Shown piece by piece: positions 12,115 to 23,650 of a stretch of DNA of 64,000 bases. Numbering within the stretch: the first letter of the stretch is position 1; every line of letters starts with the position of its first letter. The stretch lies in contig CM069608.1 of the NCBI GenBank assembly GCA_035771175.1, positions 28,892,019-28,956,018 on the forward strand, written 5' to 3'. The translations under genes were made by a program, and so were the position numbers. This stretch comes from Paratinospora sagittata (Eukaryota; Streptophyta; Magnoliopsida; Ranunculales; Menispermaceae). The notes under the pieces were generated by a model. That model did no database searches and was not told the DNA's origin. It saw only the letters and a program-made list of their open reading frames with translations.

Positions 12115-13860
12115 CTAGATTAACATGCACAATCATAACAATTATTTCAATGATCATATCAATATTATAACATATATTAGTTCAAAAAATTAGTAACCTA
12201 AAAAAAATTCTCGCGGAATGCAATACCTCCTTTCAAAGCAAACCCATAAAAAATGCAAATAAATTCAAAGAAGAAACCAATACCCAAAGATAAAATAAAT
12301 ACTTTTAAAGAAATTTTTTTATCTGGCAAACACAAAACACTTAAAAGATAAATATAATAATAGAACTTATCAAGGTTCAACTGTTTATGTTGGGAGACTT
12401 GAGTGAGATAGGAATAAGTGGGGTATTTCTTGGCTACTCAAGAATCAAGCCTTGTTAGAAACAACAACCATTACCAATCACTACGGTCCTTACAAAAGAA
12501 AAAGAAAAAAAAATGCATAAGTATCATGCTTTTTCCACGTTGAGACATTTTCATTTTTTATTTATTTATCACAACTACTAATTCATTCGAGTGCAACAAA
12601 CATGCAGCTTTACTAATTATTTTAACTAAAAACTCGTGTTACAGAATTTTAGTTATAAAGTTCTTTATTTTCACACAAAGATCTTTGTTGCCGTATCATT
12701 TACCCTATTCTAAGCCATAAATATTAGCAAATATTCTCACCTCAAACTTAATGATGCTAAAGCATCACACCGAAGCCACCATTGTCTAAAATCACAAATG
12801 TGCATAACTAAGTAATCAAACAACAGAGTATATATAAACACGAATTAAGTAATTCCTTTTTTTTTTTTTTTGAAACTCTAGAAAAAGAAATTTTATTCCT
12901 AAACTAAAAATAAAATTCAGCAATTCGTGTAGAGAAATTCTACGTAGAAGAATCCAACCTCTCTACAAGAATCTCTCCAACTTCAACTCAAATTATTTTA
13001 TTTAAAAAAAAACTAGCAAATTTTAAAAAAAAATAACAACATCTCAAGATGGTTTCTGCCCTTAATCTTTTGATGCCAAGAATTCTCAAGATGGTTTCTT
13101 AAGTGTCTGTGGTAGACAATATTCATCAAAAAAGGAATTAGAATTAGTGTTGGTGAAGGAAAATGCAAAGGCAAATGAATGGAAGATACCATAGCTTGCT
13201 CATTTTACGATCCTAAGGTCACACAACACAAAAAATACCCCAGGTAATTTGATAATGGAAGAAACCACAGTTCAACTATAAAATCACTCGTAAACTTCTA
13301 ATATTTAATAAAAACACTAAAAATAAAACTAACCAAATAAATGATCGTCGCCGAAGGTTTCAAGTAGTCAAAGAAAGTAAAAGAGAGTAGCCTGTCACAA
13401 AAAAGAGATCGGCGAAAGGAAGAACAGTTGTTGGAGAGTGAGAAGATCAACCACCGAGAGAAGTACAGAAAGAGCAACCAAAAAACGCTTGAGAATGAGA
13501 AAAGACGTCGAAGAGGGAGAGAAGAAAGACATTAGAGATGAAAACACCCCGGAGAGGAAGTGCGAACGAAGAAAGAGAGAGAGAACGAACACAAACAAGG
13601 AGAGATCTCGCCGAAAAAGACGTCGGGGAACAACGATCTCACTGGGAATCATTGATCTCGCCGAAAGGTCACCGACAACAAAGCTGGGTTAGGGTTTGTT
13701 TTTTCTAAATGGCAGTAGTGTGGTAACTGTGGTTTTGAATCGCAGTAATTTTTTTATTTTTTAGTTTAAAAAAATTTGTACTGAAGGAGTCTTTTGTAAA
13801 GACGCCTTTTACGTAGCAAAAAAAAATCCGATCAGCCCTATTCACGTGGAAGATTACTGT
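12115..13860 (-). other. 5' flank of the MULE; no gene recognised
   Basis: AT-rich sequence upstream of the transposase start, with a poly-T run near 12860 and a purine-rich, charged-codon stretch at 13420-13690. The terminal inverted repeat and the 9-bp target duplication of the MULE could not be placed. The left end of the element is probably lost behind the Athila-like LTR, so no partner exists for comparison. Confidence 0.4.
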
Positions 13861-14299
13861 AGAATATTGGGTATATGGGTCATTACTTTTTAAATTTTGA
13901 TATTAGTGTCATGATTTTAATTAATTAAGATAATCAAGTCAAAAATCCATTATTTGACATTACATAAACCCTAATTATAACTGGATTAATATATTAACCT
14001 AATATGAGTACAATGCACATAAATAAATAAATAATTAATTATTTTAACTTCAAGGAGAAGAGATCGTACATATAAAGGCTCTATCCATGTAATCTTGTGA
14101 AAAAAATGGAGAATTAATAATGTAATCTTGTGAAAAAATACTCCTTACCTTTAAGAATAAATTTTTTTATTCCGCAAATGAAACTATCCATCAATCTTAT
14201 GTCATAACATTTTTATTTTTATTTTTGGCTCAACATAACATATTCACTATATATGCACATGATTCCTATAAACAAATCTTCAATTGCTTATGACTTAAG
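13861..14299. other. AT-rich spacer, nothing recognised
   Basis: No coding frame, RNA gene or repeat terminus was recognised between the MULE flank and the MITE. Confidence 0.5.
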
Positions 14300-14834
14300 T
14301 AGGGGTGCAAGTCAACCCAACCGAATTAAACAAAAATCGATGGGTTGGGTTGAGTTGGTGTAATGTTTGGGTTGACAAATTCTCAACCCGACTTGGTTTG
14401 GGTTGGGTTGGTGTTTTGACCCCAAATCAACCCAACCTAACATGATCCAACCCGAAGACCACTAATGATATCTATAAATTTTAATAATTATTTTTATCAG
14501 ATAATAATATTGTGTTATAATTAAAATGAAGCACCTAACATTTATTTCTTTATTAATATCAATCATTATTTTGTATCCATGTCTTTATTACTTAAAACTA
14601 AATTAATCTTTTTTTTATCATAACCTTTCTTTATATAATAAAATATATTATTCATGAAGTGATTCTAATTACTTTACTCTCATATTTTTTTGAGTTAATT
14701 AATTTTAAACTTATTGTAAAATCTAATTCGATTGACCAACCTAAATTAGTTTGGATTAGGTTTAAGGAGCATTTTGGGTTGGGTTGGATTAGATTTGACT
14801 CCAACCTGATTTAACCCAACCCCTTACACCCCTA
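14300..14834. mobile_element. Non-autonomous DNA transposon (MITE), probably hAT-like
   Basis: The left end reads TAGGGGTGCAAG and the right end CTTACACCCCTA, forming a terminal inverted repeat of about 12 bp with one mismatch. Subterminal regions repeat CAACCCAACC and GGGTTGGGTTGG in opposite senses, so the ends could form a longer imperfect hairpin. There is no coding capacity. A clean 8-bp target duplication was not seen, so the hAT assignment rests on the GGGGTG terminus only. Confidence 0.65.
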
Positions 14835-15940
14835 ACCTTGACTGACCTTTCTTGTATTAAGTGATTATGATATCAATTTCTATACAAATCATCAATTTCT
14901 TATGCAATTCTTGTTAGTCCAATTAATACACTCACGTTGAAACAAGGAGATAGAGGCTTAATAGCATGATCAATTGACCATCCTAATTAACTTAAATAAA
15001 TTGTCAAATAACCTTTGCCAAACATTAATAAATTAATAATTTTCTCTTTTTCTTTTGTGACATTGGTTCAACGATAATGATATATATACGCGGGTCGTCA
15101 AATTGAACTTAAAGAAGTTGTGATGAATAAAACAATTCACGTTTTTGCTATTTTAATAAAGTTGTTTTGAGTATAACTTATGTAGGAGAGTCTAATTTTG
15201 TTTCTATTTTTTTTTACACAATATACATTACGAGATCTTTCTTTTTAGATAGGTTTTGACATATTTTTTTTGGCAAATTTTGCTATTTTTAGCATTAGAG
15301 TCGATTTAGAAGTATTGTCGTAAGTTAATTTTACCTATTTAAGACCATTGTACATGTCATTCGAATTCAATTTTATAGAATTTGAGATTTTAGTATTGTT
15401 TATACTTTAATCTTGTGAATCAACGAGTTAATATCTTCCCTATTCACGCCCTGCATCACACAATCTATGCAACCCACCCACAACAGGCTATCATCTAAGA
15501 CTTTCAAAATAAGTGTACAAATGTTTTGAGGGCTCTTTGACAAATGCACGTCCAAAAATGTGACAAACACAAAGAAAAACCTTTTACTTTTGGGAACCCA
15601 AAAACATATATTTTTTTTAAATCACTAACAAAACACAGCCGAGTCACGACTCCTTTTTAGTTATAGCCCATCCAAAGATTTCCACTCTCGGGCAGTGTGG
15701 GACCATCCCAAAAGCTTCAAGTTTTCAACTTTCTCAGCCATGTAATATTGTAATATTTGAGATGAAAACAAAGTAAACAAAATTATCGATCAGATGAAAC
15801 AAATTCCAAATATAAACAAGGAACCATTATATATTATTATGGCAAGCATACTAAACGTATGCCCAAGTTACTCACTGGACAACAAACACAAACATACATA
15901 TATATCACCATATATACGGTGATAAATATACATATGGTAC
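14835..15940. other. Spacer downstream of the MiAMP1-like gene
   Basis: AT-rich sequence with no recognisable gene. The part near 15850-15940 probably includes the 3' UTR or terminator of the minus-strand antimicrobial gene. Confidence 0.45.
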
Positions 15941-15946
15941 TTTATT
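15941..15946 (-). terminator. Putative poly(A) signal of the MiAMP1-like gene
   Basis: TTTATT on the plus strand is AATAAA on the minus strand, about 125 nt after the stop codon at 16072. Position and sequence fit a plant polyadenylation signal. Confidence 0.5.
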
Positions 15947-16071
15947 TTCTTGCACTCACATACACGCACCAGCAGTACTGCACGTTCATTATTGGGTACC
16001 CTAATACATCAACCAAACCACACTACACCAGATCAAATTGAGTTAATTTGATCATCGATCTATCAGCTTCT

Positions 16072-16395
16072 TCAGCACTGGATGAAAATGCTCCTCCATC
16101 CAAAAGCACTGCAGGACCTTACACTGGATCCAAACCTAGTGTGTGCAACACCACTGCATCCTGGCTGGTTGTAAGTGGCAGCAGTTTGGCCAGTGTAGCG
16201 GAAAGAATAGCCACCGTTCAGGTTAATATTAGAGCACCCACATCTACTGTATGTCTGGACCCGGTTGCTGCACCCTGGGCCGCTCCACACAGTAAGAGAG
16301 CTGGCGTTCGCAACGTCGCCCATTAGTGCTACAAGCACCATGGCCATCACCACTGCAGCAAGGATATTGGAGGAGGACTTGTTAATAAGGGCCAT
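16072..16395 (-). CDS. MiAMP1-like antimicrobial protein precursor
   Basis: This is a complete single-exon frame of 107 residues. Residues 1-31 form a secretion signal with a hydrophobic core (AAVVMAMVLVAL) and an ANA cleavage site. Residues 32-107 give a 76-residue mature domain beginning SSLTVWSGPGC and ending FGWRSIFIQC. Its six cysteines are at mature positions 11, 21, 23, 49, 64 and 76, the MiAMP1 spacing. The family forms a small disulphide-bonded beta-barrel (beta-barrelin fold) secreted against fungi and some bacteria. The central block GQTAATYNQPGCSGVAHTRF is strongly family-like. The ATG chosen is the first one upstream of the signal; a TATA box lies about 95 bp before it. There are no stops or frameshifts, unlike everything around it, so the gene is probably functional. 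No close host gene accompanies it. Confidence 0.95.
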   Translation of the reverse strand: MALINKSSSNILAAVVMAMVLVALMGDVANASSLTVWSGPGCSNRVQTYSRCGCSNINLNGGYSFRYTGQTAATYNQPGCSGVAHTRFGSSVRSCSAFGWRSIFIQC

Positions 16396-16489
16396 AGCTG
16401 AAAGTAGGGGACAAAAGGCTCAAAGTATTGCTGGTTTTGAGACTTGGAATAAGTTGGGAGCTGATCTGAAGAGCTTCTACTTACGCTAG

Positions 16490-16497
16490 TATTTATA
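16490..16497 (-). promoter_or_regulatory. TATA box of the MiAMP1-like gene
   Basis: The plus strand TATTTATA reads TATAAATA on the minus strand, within GCTATAAATACTAG. It is about 95 bp upstream of the ATG, which would give a 5' UTR of roughly 60-70 nt. Confidence 0.75.
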
Positions 16498-16806
16498 GCT
16501 AGACAAAGATAAGGGACAAAAGTCAGATTTTGATAAGGTAAATGTTGAAAATTTAAACAACATATGCATTATTTAGACCATGATCATGGCTTAGCCCCTA
16601 TACACGTTTTGAAAAATTCAGAAATAGGACCCAATGGTATCTAATTTTTCAAAGAGAAGAAAAATCTCTGGCATATATTTGATGACAGTTTCTTTTTTTT
16701 TTGGAGTCCGCATTAATTATTGCTAGACTTTACTCAAATAGTGCATGTACATACTGAGGGCACATGCAAGACCAATACCGTAATTTTGAAAGAAACCGTG
16801 GCACAT
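16498..16806 (-). promoter_or_regulatory. Proximal promoter region left between TATA and the LTR element
   Basis: About 310 bp of unique AT-rich sequence separates the TATA box from the inserted element at 16807. The original upstream sequence resumes at about 18873. No specific response element was identified with confidence. Confidence 0.4.
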
Positions 16807-17498
16807 TGTCATGGTCATGTTAAGACATGCACCGTCACTTAAGAAAAGGATCCGTGAAGTTTCGTCTCAAGCGGAGATGGCAATCTCGTAAATATGGCCC
16901 AGTATGATTGGCCTCACATTTTGATGTTTCCATTTAGAAACAAGCCTAAAGCTTAACATCTACCTTGAGGGGGAGGAGTAGTTGTCCAACTCTCCCTTAT
17001 GGCCAATACTTGGCCATGCTTAGGACACTCCCTTGGCGCAACCCAGGGGGCCGACTATCATCATCCTGAAGGGGGTAATGGTAGTTCCCATAGCATTTGG
17101 ATGGGTTATGGGACACTGCTATCAGGCTAGCAGTGCGGGGTTCACCGGTATGCAGGGCTGGGTAGCTAACACTGCTAGGCCACCCGCTATCAAGTTGAAC
17201 GCATTGAGCTATCTTTAGCCTACGTGCTCGAGTGTGCTTCTGAGGATACTCACTAGTGATTTATCCATGGACTTCCCGGTATTGCATGGTTCGGGGCGAC
17301 ACTGTGCAAGAACTGCTATCGAAGGTATCCGAGTGACTATCCAGTGCTACGCACAAGTGAGATATCCGAGTATTCCGCAAGCGAGATATCCGAGTACTCC
17401 TCTGTAATATGAGTACATATGAGAATGGCGGACCGAGAATATGCGTATTCGAGGTGCCACATGGGTATCATGTTGGTCTAACAGGTATGCCCGTGACA
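16807..17498 (+). repeat. 5' LTR of the non-autonomous element
   Basis: 692 bp, TGTCATGG to GCCCGTGACA; pairs with 18178-18868. Apparent short reading frames inside it occur in both LTRs and are not genes. Confidence 0.92.
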
Positions 17499-17500
17499 TA

Positions 17501-17512
17501 TGGTATCAGAGC
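17501..17512 (+). other. Primer-binding site, initiator tRNA-Met
   Basis: TGGTATCAGAGC, complementary to the 3' end of plant initiator tRNA-Met, two bases after the 5' LTR. Confidence 0.92.
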
Positions 17513-17520
17513 AGAAACAA

Positions 17521-17945
17521 GATTGCTTCGAGGTACTAGTGCAAGCAGATGCACAGGGTGAAGAACGATCTTGGTAAGTGGCACGATCATGGAAGGATAC
17601 TCGGTACATTGTTGACCCGAGCAATATCCGATAAGGTGATGGTTCCGAGTAGTGGTGAGGACTACTGGCCGTCAGTGTTGCTTGTTCTCAGGGTGAAGAC
17701 TTGGTGTCGAGGGACTAGGGTTCAAGATTATTTCTTCCTGGGTGAAGACAGTTGTCGAGGTACTGGAAGGAATCAAGTGGGGTAGCACTCAACATACGTG
17801 TTACTCCAGATCGTGGCTTGTTCGAGGTACTAGTGCGAGCAGAAGCACAGGGTGAAGAACCATCGTCGTGATGATGGCGAGCACGGAGGTGTGTGGGTTC
17901 GAGGTACTAGTGTAAGAAGACGCACAGGGTGAAGAACAGTCTTAG
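17521..17945 (+). repeat. Degenerate internal repeats of the non-autonomous element
   Basis: A unit reading CGAGGTACTAGTGCAAGCAG followed by atGCACAGGGTGAAGAAC occurs near 17528, 17824 and 17901, with shorter relatives (GGGTGAAGAC, GTCGAGG) near 17690-17765. It fills most of the interior in place of coding sequence. Confidence 0.8.
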
Positions 17946-18164
17946 TTAATGGAAGCACGAAGGTGCGAGGGAGAGCTACATCAGGTAAATGCTAGCTCGT
18001 CCCAAAATGGTGCCCCAAGGTAGATGATTCTCGTAGAACTAAAGATGAGAGGGGTGCGACAATCATAAGGTGCCTATAGAGATGCCAATGAGAAAGGATC
18101 CGTCTGGAAGATGCAGCAGGCAGATTAACTCAGCGATTGTGTCGATGAAGGGCATCGACCATTT

Positions 18165-18177
18165 AAGTGGGGTAGTT
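18165..18177 (+). other. Polypurine tract
   Basis: AAGTGGGGTAGTT directly before the 3' LTR; the expected site for plus-strand priming, although interrupted by pyrimidines. Confidence 0.6.
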
Positions 18178-18868
18178 TGTCACGGTCATGTTAAGCCATG
18201 CACTGTCACTTAAGAAGAGGATCCGTGAAGTTTCGTCTCAAGTGGAGATGGCAATCTCGTAAATATGGCCCAGTATGATTGGCCTCACATCTTGATGTTT
18301 CCATTTGGAAACAAGCCTAAAGCTTAACATCTACCTTGAGGGGGAGGAGTAGTTGTCCAACTCTCCCTTATGGCCAATACTTGGCCATGCTTAGGACACT
18401 CCCTTGGCGCAACCCAGGGGCCGACTATCATCATCCTGAAGGGGGTAATGGTAGTTCCCATAGCATTTGGATGGGTTATGGGACACTGCTATCAGGCTAG
18501 CAGTGCGGGGTTCACCGGTATGCAGGGCTGGGTAGCTAACACTGCTAGGCCACCCTCTATCGAGTTGAACGCATTGAGCTATCTTTAGCCTACGTGCTAG
18601 AGTGTGCTTGTGAGGATACTCACGAGTGAGTTATCCATGGACTTCCCGGTATTGCATGGTTCGGGGCGACACTGTGCAAGAACTGCTATCGAAGGTATCC
18701 GAGTGACTATCCAGTGCTACGCACAAGTGAGATATCCGAGTATTCCGCAAGCGAGATATCCGAGTACTCCTCTGTAATATGAGTACATATGAGAATGGCG
18801 GACCGAGAATATGCGTATTCGAGGTGCCACATGGGTATCATGTTGGTCTAACAGGTATGCCCGTGACA
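18178..18868 (+). repeat. 3' LTR of the non-autonomous element
   Basis: 691 bp, TGTCACGG to GCCCGTGACA; near-identical to the 5' LTR and followed by ACAT. Confidence 0.92.
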
Positions 18869-19183
18869 ACATGCCAACATTTCAACTGATAGACAGACTC
18901 AAAATGCCTACAGAAATCTAAGGGAGGCCAAAGCCTCACTTAACAATCTCTTGCACAAGACCTACAATATACTTTGAAACAAATGCCCTACCAAATTGGG
19001 CATTGTCGCCCACAAAACATGCGTACTAGGGCCTAAAGAAATTATATAAAAGCTCCTTTATTTTTCTTACTGGGATTTGATTATTGCCTGCTAATGTGGG
19101 TAATAAGAAGGTTACCACCTAACAGTGCACATGCTGATAGAGTTAACAGTTCAATTTTTTTTTTTTTTGAGGAATTTTTGTTA
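18869..19183. other. Displaced upstream sequence of the MiAMP1-like gene
   Basis: Unique sequence that adjoined the MiAMP1-like promoter before the LTR element inserted. A poly-T run lies near 19155-19168. No gene was recognised. Confidence 0.45.
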
Positions 19184-19354
19184 CACTTGGGTTGCACACT
19201 GTGCGTGTGGACAAATGATCCCGGGGGTGCGTTCCCATACCACCGTGGGTGTGTGACGGGATGAGACAATATTATGGATCCATAATGGCTGGAGTATGCC
19301 CTGCGGGGGTACTCATCATCTTGGGTAAGGGGCACTGTGTGCAACCCAGATGTG
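19184..19354. mobile_element. Short inverted-repeat element with central palindrome
   Basis: The left arm CACTTGGGTTGCACACTGTGC is mirrored by the right arm ending GCACTGTGTGCAACCCAG. The centre holds the perfect 16-bp palindrome ATTATGGATCCATAAT near 19272-19287. Poly-T outside the left arm and poly-A outside the right arm extend the symmetry. The region is GC-richer than its surroundings. It looks like a small MITE or foldback element; the family is unknown. Confidence 0.55.
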
Positions 19355-19547
19355 AAAAAAAAAGCCTTATGTATAGTAAAATTAAATAGAAAGAAAACAA
19401 AACAAACAAAACACAAGCAAGGCAGCAGCAAAGATATACAACAAGGCAACAAGCAGCCACCCAACACACCACCAAGAGTAAACTCAAGCCCAGCCAGCTA
19501 ACACCCCAACAACACCACATAAAGAATATTAAATTCTATAGTAAATG

Positions 19548-22458
19548 TGTCACACTACGATTTTCAAAACTTAAATTTAAGGTAATAAGAATAAATATTT
19601 GCTCTTATCAAGAAAATAACAAAAAGAAAATTGATGCGTAAATTGTATCCATCTACCTTAACCTCAAAATCTTTATACAGGTAAAAATAAATTTAATAAT
19701 ATCATTTATATTCCAAATAAGGTTACAAGTTAAGATAAAAAAAATACTCTTTCAATTTCTATGCCACAGACTATAGATTCTCATTACACAAATTGAATAT
19801 TGAGCCATGAGGATACTTGCCCTTGTCCATCCATTATGGACACAACATTTAAATATATTCATCAAATTAACAAGTTCAAGTCTAAGGCATAAACATATAA
19901 AATAACCCATGAAATCTTCAATGACCACTATAATGTTACGAAAACATTGATTTCTAATACAACCCATTTAATTGATATAATCAATTATTAAATAATTACT
20001 CAGTCCTACTACCATAACGCTACTCAAGCCACTAACCCACCCCTACTACTGAGAGACACGTCATGAACTTGTGACTCTATTCTTTCATGTACTTGCATGT
20101 AAAAAATAGGGGTGAGCTTGAAAGCCCAGTGGGTCATCTAAACCATTCACAACATTTTATTATGATATATACACAAGAACATTACAAACAAGTTTCACAC
20201 ATTAAATCATTGCAACATTTGATTGTTTGAGTTGAGAATTTCATCACGTTTCAAATCACGTACCTTTAGGGAATCAAATCCTAGGCGGCACTACCCAAAA
20301 TCATAAATTCGTTGGCAATATTCATCATGAATAACTGTCTCATAATAAACATTGGCGATATTCCTTAGAATAACTGCCCAATAATACTCATTGGCGATAT
20401 TCCTTAGAATAATTGTCCCATAATACTCATTGGTTCTTATCTTAATCGTGTTCTTTAATAAAGTCACACCATATATACAACATAACTATGAGATGAATTG
20501 TACTCACACGATATGTTTAAACTCTACTACACATAGTATCATGTCACAATGTCACATATAATAGTATTTATGTATGAACTTTATTATAACAATTATGCCA
20601 ATATTCTCAAATCAGATGTCTCATTATCAAGCATTATAATTTACATATGAATTTCAGTTACCACATAAATTGCATGCATCCAATTAACATCTGATCAGAA
20701 CAAAAATTATGCACACATACATATTATCATACTAACAATCACATCACGGTATACATACAATCATGTATCATACACATTCACCAGCAATCTAATAGTGCTA
20801 TAAATCTAATTAATTTAATGCTCCTATTTATATATCAAAATAATATATTATGAAGGCATAGAATATTCCCCACCTGTATCGCTAAATTCTAAAGTGTTTA
20901 GACTCCTCGACACTCGATGATGTCCACCTATATAGGTAAAAATTGTACATAAATTAGGCCATGTATAATCATTTTAGGTTTCAGAAATATGGTGTGTCTA
21001 TCTAAAGGTGAGTAGTGACTTCGAGGGGTACTCTTAATTACTTCTATATCATATTTACATAGGTAGACAATATAATACATGTGCGTATCATAATACATGT
21101 GCATATCATACTACATATAATACGTATTATCACATACTTAATATACATATTATAACATATATTGTAACTTAATATTACATACACATCATATACAAATATA
21201 TTGATGGTTTTGATTAATAGACATTACATTTCATATAATATACATATATGTTATATGTTGATAGTTATGTTATACATATGATATAATTTCACTTAATATA
21301 ATGCAAAACCATGTGAGATAACATAATAATACAAATTATATGATATGACATGTGTAATTAACTAGGTGGGTGATGTTGCGGTGAAATTTTGAAATATATC
21401 GTATGCAATATATAGACTTATGTTAATGGGTATATGGCGATGTGTCATATGCAAAACAGGGATTAGGAGAATAGAAGAGGACGACAACAACGACAACGTG
21501 GTTGCTGCTTTTGCTGTTCTTTTACCTTGGTTAGAGGAGGAAACAGAGAGATAGGGGAAAGGAAAAAGAAGAGGGAAAAGAAATCAGTTGCAAATGGGTT
21601 CATTCATGGCTGCCATCTCCTATGCCAAAAATAGAGTGATCGATTGTATAATTAATGGAGAAGCAAATTTACAGTGATAAAAGGAAATCACCCTGGGTGA
21701 TGTTCCAACGATGCGCCGGCGGCCGTCACTATGTGTGCTCACGCTCTAGGGTTGAGAGTAGAATGAAGAAGATGGGAGGCGGCTGCAAAATTGTTCTATA
21801 TATTTCTTATAAGCTAGGGTGTGGTGACTTGCATGATTGTGGTCTCTTCATGCATAATTTTGGGAGTACTAGGAATCAAAAATACAAGATACCAAAATTA
21901 TAAAATTTGTGCCTTAGTGTCACGTGTGTATAGAGTCTAATTAAGAATGATAAGATCTCTTAATTTTCTAAATTATCTTTGTCCACAAAATAGAAAGAAT
22001 GTGTTAACCTTGGAGTATGAGAGGAATTAATAAAAGGAAGTTGGATATCTTGCCATGTCTAGCATGTGGTGGCTTTATGCGGAGAGATTGCAAAACTATT
22101 GATTATTAGAAACTTGATTTTCATAAATAATAAGATTTATGGTATGTAAATTTTATGAGATTAAAATAGATAGTTTGAATTTACATTTAAGTAGAATAGT
22201 CATGGAATTTTATCCTATAACTTTATTATTATTATTATACTTTTATATGACCACTTAAGCCTAGTCATAGAAATTTAAATTATTATTTTAAATTTGAAGT
22301 GATACCGTAATAGGAATTAAGATCTAAATAAAATATAGTAGCACGTTATATGTAACACATGCCGTGTTTGAACCATTTTTGGTCTTAGTGTAAAATTATG
22401 AAAATACCTTTGGATTTATAATTTTAAAAATACCCTTAAAAATTTCCGGAGTACTACA
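19548..22458 (+). mobile_element. Gypsy-type solo LTR (about 2.9 kb)
   Basis: It starts TGTCACACTACGATTTTC and ends TTTCCGGAGTACTACA, termini like those of long plant gypsy LTRs with TGTCACAC...TACA ends. It contains the AAAGCCCAGTGGGTCA box near 20125, also seen in the other gypsy LTRs here, and a set of GGCGATATTCCTTAGAAT repeats near 20350-20420. No matching target duplication was found, so the ends may have been altered. Confidence 0.6.
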
Positions 22459-23650
22459 GTGACGGCTGGGAAAAGGTCCTCCTATTAATGTAATAGGATT
22501 AAAGTTTTGGGTAGTGATTTGGTTTCCAATATTCATCTTGCATGAAGAAAAATCTAGAGTAGATTAAGGAGTAATTTTTGGTTATTTTCAATAAAAAGAT
22601 TAGAGAATATTGTTGGAAAGGAAAGAAGAGAAAAATATAAATTTTCACGCATGTGAAAAATCATTGGCCATTAATAGATCGTTTTGGGTTATTACAAAAT
22701 GTAACCCCAGTTAACAGTTTAAGTTAGTTAACTGTATCAGCATGTGCTGTTGAAAAATTTTGTTAAATGAAAATTAAATTTGTAACGGTTAAATTTAATT
22801 GAGTTTTAAATCCAAATTAAATTAGAAAAAACCGTTATATGTTTTGAATTGAGATAAAGACTTAAATAATTTAATTGAGTTTTAATTTCGAATTAGATTG
22901 GAAAAACCGTTATATGATTTTAATTCAATTTAATTCGAAACGTTTGAGGTTATTTAGTGCTCTTAACGAGGATGTTAAGAGCATCATCTCCTTCTATTAG
23001 TATAAAAAGGGGTGCATTCCCTCATTATCAATACTAATTCTCAGAGTTCTCTACTATTTCTAGAATTATCTTTTTCCTCTCTAGTTCTTCTTTTTGGTTT
23101 TGAGGTATGTTGGTCAGTTGTGATAGTCTTCTATAAAGTTCTATTTGCCCGAGTAGTGACGAGGTGCTAGTCAACTGTTTATCTACCGTTGTATCCTAGG
23201 AGACAAAAGACGATCTACCTCTTGCACCAACGTAAAAGGCGAATATGTTTTAAAGGCACTGTGTATTACACAGGCCTCGATTTCATCTTGTTCAACCTTT
23301 GCTCTGCTGAATTTGATTTATTTCTAAACTTATTTTATTATTGGTTGTAAGCATATTGTTGTTTGAGTTTTATTATTTATGTTAATATTATTTTAGTTAC
23401 TTATTTATTTGTCCTTATGTTATTGATAACATGTGCACTGTTACCACCCAAGTCAAGGGTTTGAATTTGGCAATTGGGCATTCGTTGATGCCCTTGATCT
23501 ATACATTTAATTCACGATTCCAAAGTTATCCGACGTACTTAATGGGTTTTCTAATAATGTACATTATTAAAATTTATAGCTGAACGTCTTTTTAGCTATA
23601 AAATTTTGTAGCTAATACCAATTTTTGTTGTAGTATGTGTATGAATACCT
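22459..23650 (+). mobile_element. Probable LTR fragment with TATA box
   Basis: This AT-rich region contains TATAAAAAGG at 23001-23010, then a pyrimidine-rich leader and a block (CTAGGAGACAAAAGACG, GGCACTGTGTATTACACAGG) resembling the R/U5 of copia LTRs. No boundary, primer site or reading frame could be fixed. Confidence 0.35.

Larger units (their letters stand above)
16807..18868 (+). mobile_element. Young non-autonomous LTR retrotransposon (TRIM/LARD-like)
   Basis: Two near-identical LTRs (16807-17498 and 18178-18868) flank a 679-bp interior without any retroviral reading frame. Both LTRs begin TGTCA and end GTGACA. A tRNA-Met primer site TGGTATCAGAGC lies 2 bp after the 5' LTR, and a purine-rich AAGTGGGGTAGTT precedes the 3' LTR. 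ACAT flanks both sides (16803-16806 and 18869-18872) as target duplication. I count about 14 substitutions and one indel between LTRs, near 2%, so insertion was fairly recent. Mobilisation must depend on proteins from another element. Confidence 0.93.

Noticed and set aside
13395..13692. Overlapping Arg/Glu-rich and Leu/Ser-rich frames
   Set aside because: Purine-rich flank of the MULE; composition alone explains the open frames.
16048..16326. Plus-strand frame of 92 codons over the antimicrobial gene
   Set aside because: It is the antisense shadow of the MiAMP1-like gene; codons and cysteines make sense only on the minus strand.
17033..17218. Frame repeated at 18370-18588 (starting MAQPRGPTIIIL)
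   Set aside because: The repetition comes from the two LTRs of one non-autonomous element; no protein family is apparent.
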